Assembly (NCBI GenBank): GCA_902728285.1
Contig: CACVBU010000975.1
Span: 276,637-340,636 of the forward strand
Length of the DNA: 64,000 nt
Source: Clytia hemisphaerica
Lineage: Eukaryota > Cnidaria > Hydrozoa > Leptothecata > Clytiidae
Reading direction: 5' to 3'
The stretch's first letter is position 1. Each line of letters begins with the position of its first letter. Below the pieces are notes generated by a model. The model saw nothing but the letters and a program-made list of their open reading frames with translations. It was not told where the DNA came from and ran no database searches. Position numbers and translations under genes: made by a program. Positions 1 to 11,200 of the stretch are shown here, piece after piece.

Positions 1-30
1 CATCGAACCTTTTGGCAGGTATCTTAATAC

Positions 31-452
31 ACTCATTTCGTTTTATAAGCATACGGTAAATTTCGGCTGAAGCTCACTATGCTTAAGCTCAATTTTGAGC
101 CTCGACTATGCTTAACCCTATGCTTGGTAAAAAAATTATGAAAGGGGAAAAAAATTTCGCGCATTTTCCCCTATCTTTAATCTTGAGAGAAATGAAGACA
201 TTCTATTGTTTTCGAATGTTGTTGTTATTATAAGTTGTGTTATTTATAAGACATTAAAACAAAAATAAAATCACCAATTTTGTTTGTAATTCTCTTCTTC
301 AAATTCTTCTGTTATTTTCTGAAATTTTGGAAATCATGATTCTAAAAATTTCTTTGGCTGAGCCTCAAGGTATGCTTGGCATATGCTTAATTTTTCTGGA
401 AATTTGAGCTTCAGTATGCTTATAAACGTTATGCTTATAAAACAAAATGAGT
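31..452. mobile_element. MITE-like inverted-repeat element
   Basis: The ends are inverted copies: ACTCATTTCGTTTTATAAGC on the left and its near-complement, ending AACAAAATGAGT, on the right. Inside are repeated TATGCTTA motifs on both arms. No coding potential was seen. The flanks do not give a clear target duplication, so the superfamily is undetermined. Confidence 0.55.
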
Positions 453-3075
453 ATTATACCAATTTTAGACCTTAAATTCAATCGTGTAATCTCTAGGTCC
501 GAAAAACTTGATTTTTTGAGGGGGTGATACACTAAGTGATTATTGAAATTAGGTATTATGAAAGTACATTTATAAGAGGTTGTAAAAAAGTGAATTATAC
601 AATATTGAATAAAGTGTGGTTAAGAGAGACTAAAATACAATTTTGTAGGTTTTAAGGGATATCCACTGGTAATTTCACCTACAAAATCTACTAAAAAGGC
701 AGCAAAAACTACTACATCTGAAAAAAATGCAAAATAGAAAACAAAAAGTTACAAAAAGGTCGAATTCATGGATAAAATGAAAAATTAAACATGAAATTCT
801 CAAAACCATGAAAAAACTACCAAAATTTTGAAAAATTTGGGAGTCTGTAAGGTAATGAAAATAAAAATGTACTACCAAAATGAATTTCATTTTTATTTCA
901 ATTTTTGGAATTTCAGGGTCGGTCGGGCCCGTAAAACAACTAATTAAATTGATCTCGCCTTAGAAGTATTTCCAAACCATGAGATAAACCAAGATGCAAG
1001 TTTTGCTGCAACCAGACACAAAAATACACGAGTCATGTAGAAAACCAAAAAAAACCTACGTAACGTCCTAGGTCACACAGCATGAAAGATCAATATTAAA
1101 AAACTCTTCTTTAATTAGACATAAGAATATCTCATAGGAACAGTGGCGAGGCTCGAAAAAGTAAAAAAATCTATAATAACTTTACAAGAAATTCCCCAAT
1201 TTGGAAAGGTTGAATTTCTAGAAAGGTAAAATTACAGTTAAATAAAGCTAGGATGTAATAGCAAGAAATCATCGAACGAGAATTTTTGAACACAAAAAAG
1301 GAGGTGGTTTCTTATGAAAAAGTGGTGTATGCAGCTAAAATGATATTTAAACAAAAGGAATGACGCAACGACTTCATGAAAGGTCGTACGAGGCGAACGA
1401 AGTTTACTTGGTAACCCTTGGTGAATAGGTCAAATATTACCAATTTGTCCAAAATTGAAAAACAAAATGAATCTCTGAAAATGTAAAACCAAAAATAAGT
1501 TGCGAGACTATAATGATTGAGTGAGTCTTGGGCCCTTTTAATCCTTTTTAATGCCTTTAAAGGTTTTGTTTTTAAATAAGAATGATATCGTTTGCTTACT
1601 CATCAATTTTAATTTACAAGCTTTTTTATTTTGATTTAACACAGATGCAGAGCAAATTTGGTCAGAAAGAGGAAAAGAAAGACACATTTCTTGTTATATC
1701 AGCACAATATAACAATAGGCAGACACTGTCCTGATATGAAATATGTGGCTGATATGAAACGGGAACACTTATGTAATAATAAAACCTTTAATGTATCTAA
1801 GGCTTCAAAGTTAACCAAGACAGTGTCGTAAATCAAAGCAGGCATTACTAGTAAATCTAAACTCTGTTAAAGTTACAATTTACCATTAGCAGAGATATGC
1901 CTAAAGGTGAAGGAAGCTTGAACTCTTTCTTATCTTCGCTTTTAAGGCCTGGGCAACATGCTCTATCCCACCAACACAAGAAAAAAAGTGTGTGTCCCAT
2001 GGTTTCTTTTTTTGTTTCATCGGACAAAAAGTGAGGGAAATACCCAAAAGACACGCTGATTTTGTGACAAAAGTGAGATTTCACTTTTATTGGTAGAAAA
2101 AAAATGGGGTGGAGACACGAGAAAGTGTCCCTAAGCCTTTAGAATAGACCAACTAGTTAAACACCAATCCCATTACACTTTATAAGAATATACTTGTTAA
2201 GAACATTCATGAAAATGGCCAAAAGATTAAGAACATGCTAAAAATACCACCATCATGGAATTTGGAAACTAACGTAACTAACCTGAAAAATGACATTTTC
2301 AGAGAAATTTCCCTGTAAATCGCTAAATATCCCCTAGTAATGCTAAAAGCTTTCAAAAAATTTAGTCTCAATTGGGGTTCTTAGTTACTTGAGAGAAAAA
2401 TAAGAATATCAAAGAATACCGTAAGAATATTTCAAGACGAATTTTCTGGAAATACATCCATGATGAAATGAAAAAAATCAATCATGATCAAATAGTTTCC
2501 CGGATATCAAGTATGCAACAATGCACCCATGCACTCAAAATATTTTCAATGAATTAAAGACATTAACCCAAATGTAATATTTTAAAGAATTGGTAAAAGG
2601 TTTAAAGGAAATATAGGATTTTGATAGATATAATGACAATGCTCCATAAATAAACCATAAGTTTCCTGCTCTTTAGAAAATGAGTTGAGATACGCATCCC
2701 TTATTAATATTGCTATTGTTTTTGTTTACATAAGAATGAAAACCAGTAAACGGTTATTGTAAGTAATTAAGCCAATTATCAAGGCAACATTCCTGGGACT
2801 AAACCATGCATAATAGAGTACAAGTACTTGGTGGATACAGTTAAGTAGTAGCAACCGAGGGGGGGGGCAGTGGGGGGGGCAGTGGGGTAACAAATTAATT
2901 TTTCAAAAATAGTTTCCTAATAAACACCCGAACCCCTCGTTTATTGATTTTGAAAATATTTTCAGCAACCAAAAGAAAAGTCTGTGTCGTACCTAATAAA
3001 GACGATTATTAAAAACATTTAAGAAAATGTAGATTTTTTTCTTGAATTCGTTGATTTTTGGTGTATTTTCCAGCA
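453..3075. other. Non-genic stretch
   Basis: I see no supportable gene here. The DNA is AT-rich with short, unrelated open frames. Around 2180-2240 there is a degenerate stretch resembling the AAGTTAAGAACAT family found elsewhere in the window, and near 2860-2885 two G-runs. This is the left flank of the giant transposon. Confidence 0.5.
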
Positions 3076-3081
3076 ATGTAG
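3076..3081. repeat. Left target-site duplication (ATGTAG)
   Basis: ATGTAG lies immediately before the left terminal sequence TATGACGCGCC. The same six bases follow the right terminus at 20051-20056. A chance match of six specified bases is about 1 in 4096, so it supports one insertion event bounded by the two termini. Confidence 0.85.
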
Positions 3082-3745
3082 TATGACGCGCCTTTTGTTG
3101 CAAAACCATTTTCTTCCGCATTTAAAATATGCAATTTTTCGCATTTAAAACGTGCAATTTTTCGCATTTAAAAGTGGACTTTTGTCGCATTTAAATATCT
3201 GCAATTTTTCGCATTTAAAAGTGGACTTTTGTCGCATTTAAAATCTGCAATTTTTCGCATGCTTTGCGCAAAATTCTGCAATTTTTCGCATTTAAAAGTG
3301 GACTTTTGTCGCATTTAAAATCTGCAATTTTTCGCATTTAAAAGTGGACTTTTGTCGCATTTAAATATCTGCAATTTTTCGCATTTGAAAGTGGACTTTC
3401 ATCGCATTTAAATATCTGCAATTTTTCGCATTTAAAATGTGCAATTTTTCGCAATTAAAAGAGGACTTTTGTCGCATTTAAATATCTGCAATTTTTCGCA
3501 TTTAAAAGTGGACTTTTGTCGCATTTAAATATCTGCAATTTTTCGCATTTAAAAGTGGACTTTTGTCGCATTTAAAATCTGCAATTTTTCGCATTTAAAA
3601 GTGGACTTTCATCGCATTTAAATAACTGCAATTTTTCGCATTTAAAATGTGCAATTTTTCGCATTCAAAAGTGGACTTTTTTCGCATTTAAAAGGTAAAA
3701 CTTTTCGCATTTAAAATGTTCAATTCCTTGCATTTAAAACTGGGA
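3082..3745 (+). repeat. Left terminal inverted repeat with subterminal array
   Basis: Positions 3082-3115 are the 34-bp terminal sequence. From about 3118 to 3745 runs a tandem array that alternates two modules, TTTTTCGCATTTAAAA and GTGGACTTTTGTCGCATTT, with variants. The modules are the reverse complement of those at the right end. Arrays of this kind just inside transposon ends often serve as transposase binding sites; that role here is inference. Confidence 0.85.
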
Positions 3746-5813
3746 GGGCGAATTTTAATTTGCTGTTATGTTATTATATTATCATACTACGTTATTTATA
3801 TGTAATAAATATAATATATAATCAATCTATTATATTACCATATTATCATATTATGATTTAGAGGAATTTAAAGACCGGAATCGATAAGCTGAATCATATC
3901 AGTTAAATCTTTCATGCAAGGTAAGTTCCAAGTCAGTATTTTTCATTTTTTCAAGAAAATTCCGGTCTGTAAACTTAACGATCACGCGTGGTGAAATTGT
4001 AGGATTTTGCACATGGCCAATGATCTCATCATCAGGATTCGAGAAAGATTACTACTGGCAAGCAACTGGTAAAAAAATAATTCACTTGATGATTAAAGCC
4101 AGGCATTCGTCATTTGTAGGTTTTTCCTTTACATTTAGAGTGAAGTTTGAAAATACTATCCAATATTTGTGGGGCAGTCAATGGGGGGGGGGGGGGGGGG
4201 GGTGGGGGGGGGTAGGTACTAGGGCAAAATGGGTTGAGGGGATGCTCCGCTGGTCAGGGTACCTTTTTTAACCTCCATGAGTCCCTGGTAGGGTAGACTA
4301 GAGTCTACTTTTGGCTGAACTTTGCTTTTTGATAGTTTTTTTATGACGTTGAGTCCAGTGAAGTAGACTAGGAGCATTTGGCGAGGTCGCCATTTTGAAA
4401 AAAAATTTAAAAATCCAAATAACAGTAAAACTACTAGTTGGAAGATATAACCAAAAAAGGGAAACACACACGAGTAACAGACACAGATTTATAATCCCTT
4501 ATTTTTAAATAAAAATATTGCTTCATACTGTTTTTACCTTCCAAAAACAACTAAAATCTAAAAGCCTAAGCTGGCTAAGCAAAAGCATATTACCATATAC
4601 TACCGGCGGACTTAATCGCGCCATCCAGTCTATAAAAAAAGCTTTAAGTGGACCCCGGGCTACTGGTAGGGTCGCAAAAACACCAAAATAGAAAAATCAG
4701 TCCCTCGTAGGGTGCCTTTTTTTGGAAAATTTGAGGAAAAAGTAGAAAAGTTGAGAAAATTTCGGAATTTCAGTCCCATTCAGGGTCACTTTTTTCGCAA
4801 ATGTCGAGTCCCTCGTAGGGTCCATTTTTCGAACCTCGGCGGAGCACCCACCCCCGTCGGTCGACAAGGGTTGTACCCCCCCGGGTATACGTTATTAAAC
4901 ATAGTTTCCTCCCACACCTCTCCTGTCTATCTCCCCTCGATCATTTCTGCCATCCATCTGCTGGGACTTTTTTCCACAAACTTTCCAAGGGGAGGGGGGC
5001 AAACATATTAATAGAAATCCAGGTGCAATTTCAAAAAGGCGCAACAAAATTTTTCTGAGGGAGGGCTCGAGTTTTGAGCTTTTCAGGACTTAAAAATAAC
5101 AAATTTTGGTTCATGGTAAGCTGGCTGCTGTACACCAACAGTAGCGGACATCTCAGCCTTCCAGATAGCCTGGATATCCAGCCCATATACTTTTTTTAAA
5201 TTTTGATATTTCTTATGTTTACGGTCTGGTTTACCTAGATCGTCTGCATTCTGATCTAAGGATGATTATGCAGATATTCTGATTGCTGATTGGTTGGGTC
5301 CAAGCAAAACAGAGATCTGAATAGCGTAGCGTGTATAAGAAATTATGCGAGCCATCTTGAAGTGTTGACGCGCTAAGTATTTGTGGACAGTAAGTGGTGA
5401 GGACGGATCTATAGATTTTTTAAATCACCGGTTCCAACTTTCATATTATTCCTATCTCTAAAGAGGGGTGTCGGAATTAGAAGACAGATGTCGAGATTAG
5501 ACCAACTTATGGTACTGTAGTGCTGTTTTGGGTTGGAAGTTTTGTTTTGATAATTTTTTTCTCCAAAATTCACTTTGCACTTACTGTCTAACAGACTTTC
5601 CACCACACTGTCTATATTTTATAGTCTAGGCTGCCATTCTAAATTGATTCATCACTGCTGGGGTACCATCTTGAAATTATACATATCATTATGTGCATAT
5701 TTTTATTATATGCGCATAATATAATATATATTTATTATTCAATTAAGTTTGACCAAACATATTAAGTATAATGGTGCACAAACAATTTCAATAGAAATGT
5801 TTTAGATTAAAAA
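3746..5813. other. Non-genic stretch inside the giant transposon
   Basis: No credible gene was found between the left array and the transposase. The stretch holds a short inverted pair (AGACCGGAAT near 3871, ATTCCGGTCT near 3959), a long G-run near 4183-4212, and three imperfect CCCTCGTAGGGT-type motifs (4280-4830), probably decayed element ends. The 5690-5810 part is very AT-rich and is the presumed transposase promoter. Confidence 0.45.
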
Positions 5814-7328
5814 ATGGATTTCGAACTGAACAACTCAGGTCTTAATGATCTGCTAAAACATATTTTAAAATTAATGGATGAAAGTGACAGAAGATACAGT
5901 GATGCTGACGAGAAAGTTTCAAAATACATGCTGTCAAGAATGAAAAGCTGCAGAAACTCAATAAGACTTCTTAGCTCCATGAAGTCATCGTTAAGGCAAG
6001 ATTTTGACCAGGTACTATTTGATAAACTATCCCACGTGGTTCCACATATGGACATTTTGGTAGTAATATGGGAAGAAAAACTTAAGGAGAGCAGAGAAAA
6101 TAAACCTCAGTTGATTGATGTTACAAAGCTCAAATTAGTCCCAGTCCATAACGGGCTCCCCGGTCGACCTGCTTATCATGTAAATTTTGAATTGGTTGAT
6201 GCCCTGAGAAGTTATCATTTCAATTTGACAACTATTGCACAAATCTTTGGCATTAATCGCACAACATTATGGAGAAAGATGCAAAATGAAGGCTACGATT
6301 CCAGCCAAAAATATTCAGATATAACTGAGGACAATTTAGATACAGAAATAGTTCAAATTAAGCAAAGTCATCCTTTAGCAGGTGAAAGAATGGTTTGTGG
6401 TATTTTGAGAGCTAAGGGATATCATCTTCAAAGAAGAAAGGTTCGAGAAAGTATACATCGAGTTGATCCTATCAACACTATAAAAAGATGGCTTCAAAAA
6501 AATCCAAGATGGGTTTACAGTGTGCCCGGCCCTAACAGCCTTTGGCACAACGATGGCTTGCACAAGCTGATAAAGTTTGGTTTTGTCATTCACGCATGTA
6601 TAGATGGCTTCTCCAGAATGGTAACATCATTACATTGTGCCACAAATAACTATGCCAGCACTGCACTTCAAGGCTTTTTGACAGGTGTTTCGAAATTCGG
6701 CATACCTGCTCGTGTTAGAGGAGATAGAGGGGGCGAAAATGTCCGAATCCTTGAATACATGAGGCAAAAGCAAGGCTATGAAGGTGCTTACATTCAAGGT
6801 ACCTCGGTACACAACCAGAGAATCGAAAGGCTACACTATGACACCACACACTGTGTCTTAGCACACTTCATTGATCTATTCAAGTATATGGAAGAGAATG
6901 GTTTGTTACAACGAGATCGTTTTGCTTTGCATTTTGTCTTCCTTCCAAGAATTCAAAATTCTCTCAATCAGTTTCAAGAAGGTTGGAATCATCATAAATT
7001 GTCAACAGAGCACAATAAAACCCCCTATCAGCTTTGGCTTTTGGGGATGATGGATGAGGATAAACAATCACAAAGAGGTGTAAGGAGATTCTATAACGAT
7101 ACAAATGATGATCTATTCGGTGTGGATATGTCTTCCAATTTAAGTTTTATGCCAGACGATTTGTCAACAGTTGAGCTTCACAATGTCACCATCAATAATG
7201 AATCATTCATTCTGAACACTCTCAAGACAGAATTCAATCCCACGGATCATGACGGAAACTATGGAATAGCTTGTTTTTCTGCTGTCAAAGAAAGAATCTC
7301 TGAACTGTTAGAATCTTTTGATCATTGA
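5814..7328 (+). CDS. IS3EU-type DDE transposase (integrase core)
   Basis: Single intronless frame of 504 aa. Residues 1-110 are unrecognised. About 123-155 form a helix-turn-helix (TIAQIFGINRTTLWRKM). Around 186-220 lies GERMVCGILRAKGY...RKVRES, the hallmark segment of IS3-family transposases just before the catalytic core. The RNase H-like core then shows D247 (LWHNDG), D304 (RGDRGGEN) and E338 (NQRIERL), with 33 residues between the last two, as expected of an active DDE enzyme. It would cut the element's ends and join them to target DNA. All three acids are present and the frame is unbroken, so it may be functional. It lies 2.7 kb inside the left terminus, co-oriented with the AAA gene 0.9 kb downstream. 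A Ginger-type integrase is the main alternative. Confidence 0.88.
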   Translation: MDFELNNSGLNDLLKHILKLMDESDRRYSDADEKVSKYMLSRMKSCRNSIRLLSSMKSSLRQDFDQVLFDKLSHVVPHMDILVVIWEEKLKESRENKPQLIDVTKLKLVPVHNGLPGRPAYHVNFELVDALRSYHFNLTTIAQIFGINRTTLWRKMQNEGYDSSQKYSDITEDNLDTEIVQIKQSHPLAGERMVCGILRAKGYHLQRRKVRESIHRVDPINTIKRWLQKNPRWVYSVPGPNSLWHNDGLHKLIKFGFVIHACIDGFSRMVTSLHCATNNYASTALQGFLTGVSKFGIPARVRGDRGGENVRILEYMRQKQGYEGAYIQGTSVHNQRIERLHYDTTHCVLAHFIDLFKYMEENGLLQRDRFALHFVFLPRIQNSLNQFQEGWNHHKLSTEHNKTPYQLWLLGMMDEDKQSQRGVRRFYNDTNDDLFGVDMSSNLSFMPDDLSTVELHNVTINNESFILNTLKTEFNPTDHDGNYGIACFSAVKERISELLESFDH

Positions 7329-8262
7329 TCACATTTTCTTTAGGAAACATTATTAATTAAAAAACACATTATTTTTATTTAGTATGTTCTATTCACCATT
7401 ATGACATGTGTCATTTCAAAAGTATGTTGTAACCCATGGGAGAGTGGATGGGTGGATTATTTTCCATTTTTTCGATTTTTTTTATCATTTTATAATGCCC
7501 CCCCCAACTCTGAATTCACCAAAAATTAAAAAAAGGGAGACCCTTCCTCTCATTTTGGTGTCGATACCTACTTGAAGACTTGAAGATTACTTAATTTTCA
7601 AAAAAGGGTGGGGGCCCCCCTTAATTTGGTATCGATATCAACTTGACTTTTTAAAATTGTGAGAAAAAAATATTGACACCACCCCCGGCCCTGGGTTTGG
7701 TATCTGGATCCTGACCCCCCCTGTTTTCATAAGAAGGGCTATTTTAATCATCATTTTTCATATAATATTTGAAATGAAATATCATACATCTTGTATGGCA
7801 CTGAATCTTAATAAGCGTTATTTGTAATTTGAAAACACCATTATGTGAGGTCACGTACCTGTAGATAATCCTAAAATCTTCATTTCAGAAATTCAGAAGA
7901 TAAAATGAGAGTTGGATATAATCTCTTGCCAAAAAATAGTTTATCTGATTATAATTATAGGAAGAGCAGAAAGGACTTTGAGAAAGTATCTATCTGATCC
8001 CTTATTTCTACTATTCATTTTCATTTACTCTAAGGTTCCAAATAAACGGGGGGTTGGAAAATTTTCTAGATTTTAATAAACAGGGGTCCCAATAAGGTCC
8101 GGGGGGGTTGGAAAATTTTTGAAAAGTTAACAAGCGGGTGGCCGTTTATTTGGAACCTAGAAGTAGTGAACAAAGTGTCTCTTGATTTTTATATTTCTAA
8201 CTTTATCAAATTAACTAAAATTTTCACTAATAATCCCTTTTTTAGATACAGTGAAAAGAAAC
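7329..8262. other. Intergenic stretch between transposase and USP-AAA gene
   Basis: There is no gene here. Positions 7497-7735 hold C-runs and repeated TTTGGTATCGATA-like motifs, probably a decayed element. A hairpin MITE occupies 8033-8158. A TTTTTTAG acceptor ending at 8244 suggests that the downstream gene has an upstream non-coding exon in this region. Confidence 0.4.
8033..8158. mobile_element. Short MITE, AGGTTCCAAATAAACGG ends
   Basis: A 126-bp element with perfect inverted ends AGGTTCCAAATAAACGG and CCGTTTATTTGGAACCT. A second member with the same ends lies at 19191-19499. Both are nested in the giant transposon. The interior is G-rich. Confidence 0.7.
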
Positions 8263-11200
8263 ATGAGTCGACATAATAAAGAAACATCATTTGTACGCAA
8301 TGTCCTAGGAGATATTGATAACATCAGCTATACCCCAAACAGACTTTATGACAAGGATAAAACAAAGAAGGGCAAGACCAAGGCTCCACAACGCCTACTT
8401 ATAAACGTCACGTTTTACCAATATCCTGGGGATGGCATAATGTCGTCAAGAAACAAGGGAATCAAAGAGGCGGTTCTTAAAGTTATTTGCACTGGTACCG
8501 CCATTCAGTTGTTTACTGATATGAATGAAGGCCAAGTGAAATCTAAATTAATTGAACATCTAGCCAGAGAAAAACAGACAGAACTAGACAGCAACAAAAT
8601 AAAACTAATTTATATGAAGAGAAAAGGAAGAGGACAAGCAAACAAAGAACTCGTACCCATTTCTTCTGATCCTGGAGTTGTTTACGATGGGGTGGCAATC
8701 AAAGATATTTTTTCTGGAGCATCGGCCAAAAACCTGGTTGTTTTACTTGGTAGCAAAGTAATTTTTCACGATGATGACCAAACAACAACATCTACTCCCA
8801 GGGTCAGGTCAAATCGCATTGAGATAAATTCAGATTCGGATTCAAATGATTCAGATGCCTTACCTACTCCATTCATAGGCACCACTTTTAGGACAGGTCA
8901 AACTGCGTCAAGTTCAAGTACTCCAGCAAGAATTAAAAGGAAAAAGACAAGCACAGTCTGTGGTCCCAGGAAAGCTGCTAAGAAGGTTTTCTTCATTCAT
9001 TTTAAAATTAGATGACTGAAATTCAATCCAGACTAAAAGATTTTTAGGCACTTTGAACTATATTATAATGATGCAATAGCTACAGAGGAGCATGGGTTCA
9101 TTTATAACTTTTGTATATTGCTCTTATTTGAATGATCTTTTACTTTTCAAATTGTGTTTTTAGCTCTTAACTTCAAAATTTTCCTCCTCCAGCCAAACCA
9201 TGGTCGGGTGCTGTGTCACTAATTTGCATCTTTTTTAGGTTGTAGATGTTGATAATTCCGATTCTATTCCATCATTGGAGCTTGACCAACTTGATGAATT
9301 ATCAAAAAATGGTAGGCTATTTAAAGTTCTTAAAAAATAATAGGGGTGTTGTATTTTTTTTAAGAAAAGAATTCTTCTGCTTGTCTGTATGGCACCTGAT
9401 AGCACATCATGAGGGTATTATTTCCTACTCCCTGATTTCTGGTTCAACACTGGGGTGGTTTTTTGTAGAAGTGTGGTGAATAATTTATTTCATGAGGTTG
9501 AGAATTTCTTTCGATTTCGTGATTTCAAATTATTGCCTCCTTTACAGCGATTTACAACTACCATTTGATAGATTTCTTTCACTTTTTTATTGTTTTTACA
9601 GTTTATGGTACAATTGACCCTGAAGACAATGCTGCCAATTCATTATTGGCAGTTTTGATTGTCCTGCGTCATCTGGCATCTTTCTTGGAAGCCTTGAACC
9701 TATCCATTGAAAAAGACGGTCATAATGCAAGCAAGCTTGAACTTTCTTTGGCCCAGGTTAGTTTATGTTTGAAAGAGTACTCTCTATGTGATGAAATAGG
9801 TGTTAAACTGTCCAGAAGGGATTGACCCATGTGGTAGTAAAGTATAGCAAAAAGGGGTAGTAATGCATTCAAACTTTCTTTGAGATCCACCCACCCAAAT
9901 ATGTCCCTGTGCTACAAATTCCAGTTTGTGCTCTTTTTTTAACGGAAAAACAGTATCCCTTAAAAAATACATTTTAAGAGATTTGATTTCTCAAATATTT
10001 TGTCTCAAAGCTATTTTATAAAAAACAGCAGTAAACGTAAAAAATTTTATAGCTCAATTTAATTTAGAATATGATGGTGTTTGGGGAAGAAAGAGAAAAA
10101 ATAAAGAAATACAGAAACTAGTATCCACTGCTTTAAGTATTATTTTTAGGTGATGATATTGTTTGAAAATGACAAACTTAGTGATTGCTGGATGATGGCT
10201 TTGTCCGAACTAGCTGCTTTATTACACCTTAAAGAAAATAGTGCTAGTGTTGGAGATGTACTCAAAATATTGATGAAAGAATTGTGTAATCTTGATAGTG
10301 AGGTGTGTACTATTTCTTGGCATCTTTATTTTTGAATGATAACATTACTTTAATGGAAAAAACTTTCGCGAGGATTAAATTTCGCGGTATAGCTCATCCG
10401 CAAAGTTTTAAGGGGAATTAATTTGCAGATGACACTATTGGGACGCAACATTTTCACAATTTTGTGCTTTTACTGCCAAATTTTGCATATTGACTTGTTG
10501 AAATTCGCATTATTAAGGCCTCTTTGATGCCAGTAAACATTTTAAAAGTAGTTATTTAACGTTTTCGGAGTTTTTCCAAATTTGGAACACTGCACTGGGA
10601 CTTAATTTGCGGATGACACCCAAATCCGTGAAATCTGCGAAATTTAATCCCATTAAAGTATCATGACTGCCTTGTTAAAGCAAAAGTTTAAACCCCATGA
10701 TAATTTTCCGTCAAAAAGCTTCATTAATATTTGATCAAAGTAAGTCAGACCAGTACAGACAGCTAGAGAAACGTTAATTAGAGTACAGTTTTGTAATATC
10801 ACTTTTTATTAAAATTTAGACATGGAAAGAATTTTTCATCATCCCCTGCTTATCATCTGAACTTATAACAGATTACCGTGGAGAAAATGGCTCTGAACAA
10901 ATTTCTACCAGAAGTAAGGGATAATTGTTGGTTATCTTTGTTACTCATCCCATCCATGTTACTCATATTTGGAAAATTCTTGCGTACGTACTATATGGAC
11001 GACCCCTTATGTGAAAATAAATTTCAGTCATGATATAAGCATCACTGCACTTCTGTCTTTTTATTAGTTGTAAGTGACTTACTCTTGGTAAGCTAATTGT
11101 GGGAGAGGGTCTAATAGCAGGGTGTGGTCATTAATTTTATTTATTTATTCTAGGGCATCTCGAATCAAAACAGGTTGTACATAAAGATGCAAACTGTTCA

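Noticed and set aside
1857-2084. 75-aa minus-strand frame
   Set aside because: There is no recognisable domain and no splice or start context; low complexity.
3118-3745. CRISPR-like regular repeat array
   Set aside because: The units are variable tandem modules with no unique spacers. The setting is a eukaryotic genome, and the array is mirrored at the other end of a transposon.
4020-4271. 83-aa frame through a long G-run
   Set aside because: Much of the frame is a poly-G translation; it is not a plausible protein.
8251-8262. GTG at 8251 as start of the USP-AAA protein
   Set aside because: Eukaryotic initiation at GTG is rare. ATG at 8263 is in frame four codons later and follows an apparent splice acceptor ending at 8244.
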